Source: an uncultured Selenomonadaceae bacterium
Lineage (GTDB): Bacteria; Bacillota; Negativicutes; Selenomonadales; Selenomonadaceae
Reading direction: 5' to 3'
DNA length: 12,590 nucleotides
Assembly (NCBI GenBank): GCA_905235425.1
Contig: CAJOKY010000041.1
Coordinates: 1 to 12,590, forward strand
In this document: piece by piece, positions 1 to 5,641 of the stretch
Position numbering within the stretch: the first letter of the stretch is position 1
Layout: each line of letters opens with the position of its first letter
Position numbers and translations under genes: made by a program
The notes under the pieces: model-generated
Databases searched by the model: none
Seen by the model: the letters and a program-made list of their open reading frames with translations, nothing else
What the model was told of the DNA's origin: nothing

Positions 1-188
1 CACTGCTTTTACGTCGATAGATTTTGCGTCAAGAAGTTTATCGGCGTTTGTATCGGCAGTGCCGAATATTTTTTCAGGAGAATCAATTTTTGAGTGAATC
101 AGCGAAACCAATTCCGAATTTTCGCCAATGTCATTATTCCGACAATCCCGCTGACGCTATTAAATAGATTTTAAGGTGAGTGAAGTAA
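1..188. other. Unassigned left edge, possible gene remnants
   Basis: I cannot assign a gene here. On the - strand an open frame runs from about 150 to the left edge and reads like ordinary protein (for example SPEKIFGTADTNADKLL), but it has no convincing ATG and RBS. On the + strand another frame ends at a TAG near 165 with the residues DNPADAIK, just upstream of the next gene's RBS, so it could be the tail of a broken upstream phage gene. AAGGTGAG at 173-180 is the likely RBS of the gene that starts at 189. Confidence 0.25.
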
Positions 189-501
189 GTGTACATTGTG
201 GATAAATCTCTCGCCGAACTTTCACCTTATGAGAATAACCCGCGAAATAATGATAATGCCGTTGACGCTGTCGCCAATTCCATTAAAGAGTTTGGCTTTA
301 AAGTTCCTATCGTCATTGATTCTGCCGGCGTCATTGTTACTGGGCATACAAGTTTTAAGGTAGCACAAAGGTTAGGGCTTGATACCGTCTCCTGCATTGG
401 CACCGATGATTTATCTCCCGCGTAAATTCAAGCTTTTCGCTGAATTAGAAGATTTAGCCGATTGGGATATTGACTCCTTCGGTTTCAGTAATGATTTGTA
501 G
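189..501 (+). pseudogene. ParB-like nuclease domain protein, broken
   Basis: The intact part (189-425, 78 residues) matches the ParB N-terminal domain as found at the start of phage or mobile-element ParB/methyltransferase-type proteins. It contains SPYENNPRNND, NSIKEFGFKVPIVID and GHTSFKVAQRLG. The start is GTG at 189, with AAGGTGAG eight bases upstream. The frame is cut by TAA at 423-425, directly after DDLSPA. Recognisable coding then resumes: IQAFR in the same frame, then AELEDLADWDIDSFGFS after a frame change, ending at TAG 499-501. The usual stretch between these blocks appears to be missing. The family's GHTR-type motif reads GHTS here, so a normally conserved Arg is lost as well. The next pseudogene follows at once in the same frame, as expected of a former phage operon. 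The family call is fairly sure; loss of function is very likely. Confidence 0.75.
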
Positions 502-978
502 CAGAAAAAGCAGACGTGGTGGCATATTGAAAAGAAATGTAATTTAAAGCGTCAATTCCGGAAATAGACCAACGGCGATTTCCTTTTTAATTCCTTCTTT
601 GATACTGGTAAAAGCGGCACGCCTATTTCTTCTATCAAGGAAGATTTCAGCAATGTTAAACCCTTTGCGGATTGCCTTTCTGACTACATCTGCCGCGCGT
701 TCGGCGCTAATCTGTCCAAAGGCTCATGGTGTTTGCTTACCACTCCTAGACGTCGACACAAGGACGGATTTCACTTCTCAACCGAAGAAATTTGCAAGCT
801 TGCCGCCGATTTTCTTCACCTACCTTTCTATCAGGACGCGATAACTGCGGAAAATCGCAACCGCATTCTTCCCGAATTCCATTTGCTCACCAACCCAAAA
901 GAAATTCACGTCCTGCTTTTTATCACTACCGGTAAAACGATTGAAAAGGCACGGCAACTTTTTCCTTATCCCCATTAA
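502..978 (+). pseudogene. Phosphoribosyltransferase-like (ComF-type) protein, broken
   Basis: Reading from 502 gives KQTWWHIEKKCNLKRQFRK, a TAG at 565-567 in place of a residue I expect to be Trp, then TNGDFLFNSFF and an open frame to TAA 976-978. The body carries TTPRRRHKDGFHF and, near the end, LLFITTGKTIEKARQLF. The latter resembles a PRPP-binding loop, which in this fold normally has two acidic residues just before the TTG (type DDxxTTG). Here the acidic pair is absent, as if a few codons were deleted in frame. No start codon is visible after the preceding TAG. ParB-like and PRTase-like genes side by side are typical of some Bacillota prophage modules. It is probably inactive on two counts, the stop and the loss of the acidic dyad. 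The biochemical role in phage is not known to me. Confidence 0.6.
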
Positions 979-1260
979 AAATTCTATTCCGATTTGAAAA
1001 TTTTACAAATTCGTATATCCTGCTTTTTTTTCTTTCAAGGTGCGTGGCGGGCGCCGCCCTTTAGGGCGAGCGCGCCCGCCCAAACGCTACTAAGTATATT
1101 AAGTTTACTTAGTATAAGGATTTTGAGCTTTTTGAAAAAACAAAGCGTGGCGTGGGGAAACGGGACACCCGAGCATTACTTAATCTCACTTGCTCCGTTA
1201 CGCCTTGCTCGTAGCGATATTTTCAGAAAATATGCTTAAAAAACGCATAAAAACTTATTG
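979..1260. other. Non-coding stretch with several inverted repeats
   Basis: I see no credible gene. Besides the GC-rich hairpin annotated separately, it holds an 8-bp inverted repeat ACTAAGTA (1089-1096)/TACTTAGT (1106-1113), a short 7-bp repeat around ATATTTTCAGAAAATAT near 1218-1234, and weak 6-bp arms CGAGCA (1170-1175)/TGCTCG (1206-1211). It lies just past the 3' end of the rep-like pseudogene, where some theta plasmids keep the origin. I found no iterons or AT-rich tandem repeats that would support an origin. Confidence 0.5.
1046..1080. repeat. Strong GC-rich hairpin
   Basis: GGCGGGCGC (1046-1054) pairs perfectly with GCGCCCGCC (1072-1080). Inside, CGCCC (1055-1059) pairs with GGGCG (1064-1068) around a TTTA loop, leaving only a three-base bulge (AGC, 1069-1071). 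This is 14 almost pure G-C pairs in AT-rich surroundings. Neither side carries the immediate T run of a normal terminator in its own direction; the nearest T/C-rich run lies upstream at 1023-1036 and would serve only a - strand transcript. Confidence 0.8.
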
Positions 1261-2491
1261 TTACGAATAAGAAAATTTGACGGAAACAAACTTATTGCGT
1301 ATCTGAACCAATTCGAAAGAAGAAATAAAATTTTGGTCTTTGAGGTATTGAAAAAGGTTGACGATATCGTTTATCGCGTCCATTTTTGTTTTTCGTGGAC
1401 TGTCAAGCAAACGTCATTTTAGACAAACGTCATCAAAAGTAATAGTCGGAGTCATATGGTGGAGTTTAATCTCACAAATGCATCGCATCACATATTTTTT
1501 GATAGAGACAATGCGGAGAGTATTATTTTGGTTCGGAACGTTCAGAAACGCGTGAGGGTAACGGATAATCTGGTTTTTGGCGTCGGCAATATCGAAAAGT
1601 GGGCTAGTACTTTTGAAGTAGATAACTCCTTCTAAGAGTTGCCCGTTGACTTTTCCATCAAGGATATCAGCAGATAAAAGATTAGCAGATTTCAAGATTA
1701 CTTCGTTGCCGTCCTTGTCGGTATACTTCATTTCAAGAAGTAAATCAGCCGCGCCGCTAAAGTCAACAATGGTAGCCATAAACTTGATCACCGAACTAAC
1801 GATAGCGTCTAGCTGATTCTTGTTGGGAATTATGCCTTCACAAGCTTTACCAATCTTGCCGATAAGCGCACGGAAAATAATGTTGACGGTGGTATAACGA
1901 TTACTGGCAAGATATTAGCTGATGAGAATGCCTAAGACAGCACGGTCAAATTCAGACAAGGGGGTATTGTTTTTATATCCTTTTGCATTGTTGATTCCCA
2001 TCTGGCTGTAAATAGCATCTTTCTTAGAGGTCTGGCGTTTTTCCTTGACGTTAAAGCGCGTCCCCTTTAAAGCAATCTTGAAAGAATTGGAACTAAAACG
2101 GAACAAGGATTTAATAAAAACGTCATTGGGCTCGACACATTCGATAGAAGGCATAACATGTACCTTCAATGCATCAAGGATTATTTTAGCAGAATCGTCT
2201 TTAAGCTTATAATCAGCGACCGTCCACTTATGTTTAGCTTGTTCCGTAGATTTACGTTCCTGATCCTTTTTATCGTCCTCAATTTTGGCGTCAAGTTCGG
2301 CAAGTTCTTTTTTAGAGTTTCATTCTGATTATTTAACGTTTATCAGGCGCGGTCATAAGCTTATATCTCTCTAACCAAGACTTGTTAGGAAAGCGCGAAT
2401 CGATATACTCCTTGTTTTGCTGGAAGTTTTCTTCGATCTGAGCTTTAATCTGATTGCGGCGTTCGGTTAAAGCGTCTAAAGTAAGTTCTAT
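1261..2491 (-). pseudogene. Plasmid replication-initiator-like protein, degenerate
   Basis: One reading frame of about 410 codons can be rebuilt from the - strand. It starts at about 2491, where the position after the good RBS is ATA rather than ATG, and runs through a charged, coiled-coil-like N-terminus. A frame change follows near 2333-2346, then KKELAELDAKIEDDKKDQ. TAA at 1915-1917 follows DRAVLGILIS, TGA at 1414-1416 follows DDVCLK, and the frame ends at TAA 1261-1263. Reading across each stop keeps sensible protein (YLASNRYTTVNIIFRAL after the first, DAINDIVNLFQYLKDQNFI after the second). The middle and C-terminus resemble proteins of Bacillota plasmids and integrative elements that I associate with replication initiation. 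The C-terminus looks like a winged helix. The antisense-RNA/attenuator region directly upstream strongly favours a rep role. I am sure it is a broken gene; the replication role is inference. Confidence 0.6.
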
Positions 2492-2502
2492 AAAACTTTT
2501 TA

Positions 2503-2509
2503 CTCCTTT
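2503..2509 (-). promoter_or_regulatory. RBS of the rep-like gene, start codon lost
   Basis: On the - strand, AAAGGAG lies about eleven bases before the codon that should start the rep-like protein. That codon reads ATA (2489-2491), so the initiation codon appears mutated while the RBS is preserved. Confidence 0.6.
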
Positions 2510-2516
2510 AAAAAGG

Positions 2517-2551
2517 AAAAAAGACTACAACCGCAAATAGCGAATGTAGCC
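2517..2551 (-). terminator. Leader terminator (attenuator) before rep-like gene
   Basis: Read on the - strand, GGCTACA (2551-2545) pairs with TGTAGTC (2529-2523), and an inner CGC/GCG pairing closes a TATTT loop. Six T follow at once (2522-2517). It is a good intrinsic terminator placed between the likely rep promoter and the rep RBS, so it would stop transcription before the gene. Its left arm overlaps the 3' copy of the 12-bp repeat that can form an antiterminator. Confidence 0.75.
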
Positions 2552-2655
2552 TTTCACTTGATTTTGGTAAAACATCTTGTATAATACAGCCATAGATTAG
2601 ACTGGTAAGTCGGCGAAAGTCCGAACTTTTAGTGAATGTTGAGTACATTCGCTAT
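2537..2655 (-). repeat. 12-bp inverted repeat, putative antiterminator pairing
   Basis: ATAGCGAATGTA at 2537-2548 and TACATTCGCTAT at 2644-2655 are perfect reverse complements, 95 bases apart. In the - strand leader transcript the 5' copy (2655-2644) could pair with the 3' copy (2548-2537). The latter contains most of the left arm of the leader terminator. The long-range pairing and the terminator therefore exclude each other, the signature of an antiterminator. The 5' copy lies within the part of the leader covered by the antisense RNA. Confidence 0.65.
2558..2585 (+). promoter_or_regulatory. Promoter of the antisense small RNA
   Basis: The -35 box TTGATT (2558-2563) and the consensus -10 box TATAAT (2580-2585) are separated by 16 bases on the + strand. 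The expected start is near 2592. No protein-coding frame follows; a structured RNA ending in a terminator does. Confidence 0.7.
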
Positions 2656-2702
2656 CAGTACCCTGTAACGTCTCAGAAACGTTATGGGGTCTTTTGCTTT
2701 TT
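2592..2702 (+). ncRNA. Putative counter-transcribed RNA controlling rep-like gene
   Basis: An RNA of about 110 nt is delimited by the TTGATT/TATAAT promoter and an intrinsic terminator. It can fold into three hairpins. The first is AAGTCGG (2607-2613) with CCGAACTT (2621-2628), leaving one bulged base. The second is AGTGAATGT (2631-2639) with ACATTCGCT (2645-2653) around loop TGAGT. The third is the terminator stem (2660-2690) with loop CTCAGAA. It is transcribed opposite to the rep-like gene and complementary to that gene's leader. By analogy with pT181/pIP501-type plasmids, binding would sequester the 5' antiterminator arm, let the leader terminator form and keep rep expression, and so copy number, low. 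Promoter, hairpins and terminator are seen directly; the role is inferred. It appears intact although the rep-like gene is decayed. Confidence 0.65.
2660..2702 (+). terminator. Terminator of the antisense RNA
   Basis: ACCCTGTAACGT (2660-2671) pairs over twelve positions (two of them G-U) with ACGTTATGGGGT (2679-2690) across a seven-base loop, and CTTTTGCTTTTT follows. It faces + strand transcripts that start near 2592. Confidence 0.75.
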
Positions 2703-2723
2703 ACGGCAAAAAGAATTGTTAAA

Positions 2724-2751
2724 AGTGTACCATAAAATCCAAAATAATCAA
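2724..2751 (-). promoter_or_regulatory. Candidate promoter of the rep-like leader
   Basis: On the - strand, TTGATT (2751-2746) and TACACT (2729-2724) are 16 bases apart. The -10 box is only a 4/6 match. Transcription would start near 2717 and cross the whole region complementary to the small RNA before the attenuator. The -35 overlaps the stop codon of the Rpn gene. Readthrough from the resolvase/Rpn genes could also supply this leader. Confidence 0.45.
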
Positions 2752-3579
2752 GAAAAAAGATTCGAGGCAAGTTCTTTAATACGCTCAATAGGAAGTTCTG
2801 TAAACTCGTGAATGTTGTCGATAGAGCTACCTTTGCGAATCATTTTCAAGGCGACAGATTCTTTTTCTTGGTTACGCCCCTGCAATAATCCACGCTGTTC
2901 GCCTTCCATACGACTTTCTAATAAAGACATTTCAAAGATCATAAACTTTTTCATCGCCTTTCTATTATATTTAACCTGTTGAACGGCAGTATCCAGTTCG
3001 TGAACAAAATTACTGGTTACAACACCACTATCCACGTAATCAAGGAAAGCTTTAAGGTCATTGGAAACGTCGTCAGCAGTGCCTTTAGTGCTTAAAAAGA
3101 TTTTAGTAGATCCGTCGTTGAGTCAGTCCGATGATCGGACATTCCACGCAGGTTTCGCGAAAAGTATAAATATGTCTACCGGCGTTAAAACGATCGAAAG
3201 GGCATATAAAAATGATGAAGGAATCGCCGAGCGCACTATAATGTTGCCCGTGCTTAAGTTTATCCAAATCAATCAAGCCTTGATAATATCGCATACGCTT
3301 AGCAAGATTATCAGAATCAGCGACCTGCATTTCGACATCAAAACTATGGTTGGAGTCGTTGTCTTGAACATAAATATCAAGTCTAACGCCTTTACTGTCG
3401 GTGCGGGCTTCCAAAACTTTTTCGCGCTCCGTATAACTGATATTTTGAATGTTCAGATTGAGAATGAGTTGGAGAAGGCGGCGGCATAAATCAGGGTTAG
3501 TCTCAAAAGTCTTGCCGAAAATAAAGTTATTTTGAATGGTTAAAAACAGCCAAAGTTTCTCAAGTTCAGATTCAGGCAT
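2748..3579 (-). pseudogene. Rpn-family (PD-(D/E)XK) nuclease, one frameshift
   Basis: The first part carries the Rpn/PDDEXK transposase-type fold: FIFGKTFETNPDLCRRLLQL, then the catalytic segment VRLDIY (Asp68) and DVEMQ (Glu83), then RMRYYQGLIDLD and FICPFDRFNAGRHIYTF. This frame runs into TAA at 3103-3105. The family's next segment (NDGSTKIFLSTKG) continues in another frame, from a shift near 3118-3125 that two missing bases would explain. The rest is open to TGA 2748-2750 and ends in the usual helical tail (LLQGRNQEKE, ELPIERIKEL). Repaired length is about 277 residues, normal for the family. I prefer the ATG at 3579 over 3585, because GAGG then sits seven bases upstream. It follows the resolvase by about 20 bases and is probably co-transcribed. 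Rpn proteins promote recA-independent recombination in E. coli. Confidence 0.8.
3126..3140. repeat. Perfect 7-1-7 palindrome inside the Rpn gene
   Basis: GTCCGAT (3126-3132), one G, then ATCGGAC (3134-3140). It lies in coding sequence, immediately next to the inferred two-base deletion that shifts the frame. Confidence 0.8.
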
Positions 3580-3601
3580 CGTCATACCTCGCTACAAATA
3601 G

Positions 3602-4180
3602 TTATTTAATAAAACCCCTAACCTGCAAAACATCAATCCATTTATAGATAGTGCGACGGGTAACGTGGAACTCTCTAGCGAGTTCAGCTTTGGATAATCC
3701 AGCCTTGTATAATCGTTTAAAACGAGCCAGAGCTTCAGGAGAACGGAGAGAAATAGCCCCGAACCTGCGCCCCAAGTATTTACCTTGAGCTTTAGCGATA
3801 GCAATACCTTCGGCAGTACGTTCTCTTATGGTAGTTCGCTCCATTTGAGCGATAGCACCAAGAATAGTAAGAACACACTCGCCGACGGGAGAAGAAGTGT
3901 CAATATTCAAGTCTAAGATTTTAAGATTAGCCCCGGCGGATTTAATATTTTCAGTAATGTCGAGTAAGTCTTTAGTGGAGCGGGACAAGCGGTCAATAGA
4001 CTTAACCACAATTATATCATCTTTTTGCAAATCCTGAAAGAGTCTGGCAAGTTCCGGACGATCACGGGATACACCGGACATTTTGTCGATATAGATAAAA
4101 TCAGCGTCATCACAGGCAAGAAGTTGACGATCAACTTTCTGATCCATAGAAGAGACGCGAACATAATAACGAATAGCCAT
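3602..4180 (-). CDS. Serine recombinase (resolvase/invertase family), intact
   Basis: The protein has 192 residues, full length for a small resolvase/invertase. The N-terminal catalytic domain has YYVRVSSMDQ (nucleophile Ser10, Arg8), KSIDRLSRSTKDLL (Asp63, Arg64, Arg67) and AQMERTTIRERTAEGI, the conserved start of the long E helix. The C-terminal HTH (about residues 162-183) reads LSKAELAREFHVTRRTIYKW. The start is ATG 4178-4180, because AAGGAG (4192-4187) sits six bases upstream; an upstream TTG at 4186 is unlikely. It acts on DNA as a dimer or tetramer, cutting at a res or inversion site. On plasmids such enzymes resolve multimers. It has its own promoter with a palindrome between the -10 box and the RBS, and the Rpn gene follows. 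It is one of the few undamaged genes here. The actual target site is not identified. Confidence 0.92.
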   Translation of the reverse strand: MAIRYYVRVSSMDQKVDRQLLACDDADFIYIDKMSGVSRDRPELARLFQDLQKDDIIVVKSIDRLSRSTKDLLDITENIKSAGANLKILDLNIDTSSPVGECVLTILGAIAQMERTTIRERTAEGIAIAKAQGKYLGRRFGAISLRSPEALARFKRLYKAGLSKAELAREFHVTRRTIYKWIDVLQVRGFIK

Positions 4181-4186
4181 AAACAA

Positions 4187-4248
4187 CTCCTTATGGATAG
4201 TTTAATAACAGTTATTTTAAATATACACTAGAAAGGTGAAAAAATCAA
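4187..4248 (-). promoter_or_regulatory. Resolvase promoter with palindromic operator candidate
   Basis: On the - strand, TTGATT (4248-4243), a 17-base spacer and TATATT (4225-4220) form a good sigma-70-type promoter. Between the -10 box and the AAGGAG RBS lies AATAAC-A-GTTATT (4204-4216), a perfect 6-1-6 palindrome around the expected start site. It would suit autoregulation by the resolvase or another dimeric regulator (inference). Confidence 0.65.
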
Positions 4249-4308
4249 GCAGTGATAGAAAATTAAATGGGGAAAAGGACAAGAGGTAGGCTATTCTAGG
4301 GTACATGC

Positions 4309-4348
4309 AAAAAAACACCTTCGGCAAAGTTTTACCTAAGTCGAAGGT
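4309..4348 (-). terminator. Terminator of the esterase-amidohydrolase operon
   Basis: On the - strand, ACCTTCG (4348-4342) pairs with CGAAGGT (4323-4317), with further inner pairing of GGTAAA and TTTGCC (one mismatch). GTTTTTTT follows (T run 4315-4309). It lies downstream of the amidohydrolase pseudogene and insulates it from the resolvase gene. Confidence 0.8.
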
Positions 4349-4405
4349 TTAATCAACAAAACTTTTAAACTAAAGTTTACAACTTTGACAAACTCTACAG
4401 CTAAA

Positions 4406-5632
4406 TCAATGGGCTTTCACGGGGCGGTTTCGGTAAATTTCTTCGCCGTCAATGATAGTAGCGATGACTTTTGCCTTTGCAACTTTGTCTAAATCGTCGT
4501 GCAGGAAGTCACAATCAAACACCGTCATATTTGCAAGCTTGCCAAATTCGATTGAACCCATGCGATGTTCTTGACGCCATTGACGAGCAACGTTTATTGT
4601 CATTGCGCGGAGGGACTGTTCACGGGTTATAGATTCCTTGATATTGCGCGGCTCTGTATGAGCCATTTCTTTAGGATACATACGTTTTTCCGCCGTGTAA
4701 ATGCTAAGCTTGATGTCAAAAATCGGCGAAACATGATAATCTGAATGAAATACCACGTTTACGCTGGCGTCATATTTTCCGCGTCCTCGATACAATCAAG
4801 CATAAATTTAGTTGCGCCGTTTCCTACCGAATGAACATGCACAGAGAGCCCTTCAACATCTGCCTCAACAAGCAATTCAACCATTTTGTCATGGTCGTTG
4901 AAAAGTTCCAAGCCGTGATAACTGGGTGTATCAAGATAATCATCAATTTGCCAGCCGGTATGCGCCTCAATTACTCCGTCCAAAAATGCCTTGACACCTA
5001 CGATATGGAAATATTCATTGCTGTATTTTGCGCGGTCTGCGGCAATATGGGCAACCTCCGCTTTAGGATTTTCAGCGTTCTCGGGAACCATTAAATAGGC
5101 GTAAGTGCGCATTTTCAGCTTGCCTTCCTCTTCCAATTCATAATAAGCTTTGGTAACCGACGGATGAAGCAATTCAACGTATGCATCGTCAACTGCTGTA
5201 TAACCTTTTTTAAGCGCGATGTCCTGCCCACTCAAGCGCCTTCGTGCTGAGTAACATTGAATGTCCGTCGATCGTGTTCATCATTAACGGCTTATCGGAT
5301 CAAATTTCATCAAGATAGGCTTTGGTTTTATATTCCTCATTTTGAACCCAACCTGCCGCCACATAAACTTATTTATTAGGATTTTTTGCGATAAAATCTT
5401 TAATAATTTCGCGGTATTTATCGTAGTCGGTTAAGCGAACTTACGAAAGATTAGCCTGTCAAATAGCGCGGTCACCTGCCAGACAACCGTGACAGTGCGA
5501 TTCAAGGAAACAGGGATAAATGAAATTTTCGCCGATATAGGCAAACAAACCGTCTTTTACCAATGCCGCCTTTGCAAACGGTCTCTTCTCGTCAACCGTG
5601 ATGATGTTGCCGAGTATAACTGTTTTCTTCAT
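4406..5632 (-). pseudogene. YtcJ-like metal-dependent amidohydrolase, heavily decayed
   Basis: Fragments in order form an amidohydrolase-3 (YtcJ-type) enzyme. The N-terminus MKKTVILGNIITVDEKRP starts at ATG 5632 and is followed by the metal-binding LESHCHG (HxH). The following frame has four in-frame stops (TGA, TAA, TAA, TGA) between blocks such as TDYDKYREIIKDFI, AAGWVQNEEY and TIDGHSMLLSTKALEW. A frame jump leads to QDIALKKGYTAVDDAYVELL (open to 4759) with GLSVHVHSVGNG. A second jump near 4777-4790 leads to NVVFHSDYHVSPIFDIKLSI and the C-terminal FGKLANMTVFD. Compared with the family layout (about 530 residues), at least two internal blocks seem deleted and a short one is missing after AYIGE. 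It starts about ten bases after the esterase stop, so both were one operon. Substrate is unknown; the enzyme is surely inactive. Confidence 0.85.
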
Positions 5633-5641
5633 TGGAAGTAC

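Noticed and set aside
994..1239. 81-codon + strand frame in the non-coding stretch
   Set aside because: It is created by the GC-rich hairpin and flanks, has an odd composition and no RBS.
979..1260. Iterons or a CRISPR array near the rep-like gene
   Set aside because: I found no regularly spaced direct repeats, only single inverted repeats.
1261..2491. Stop-codon recoding (TGA or TAA read as an amino acid)
   Set aside because: All three stop codons interrupt genes here, Trp is coded by TGG in the intact genes, and frameshifts and a lost start accompany the stops. Decay explains it better.
3061..3489. Open frame of 142 codons on the + strand
   Set aside because: It is antisense to the Rpn gene, with no RBS and no family resemblance. 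The - strand carries the nuclease motifs.
4359..4378. AAACTTT/AAAGTTT inverted repeat after the amidohydrolase
   Set aside because: It is AT-only and weak. The real terminator for that strand is the GC-containing hairpin at 4309-4348.
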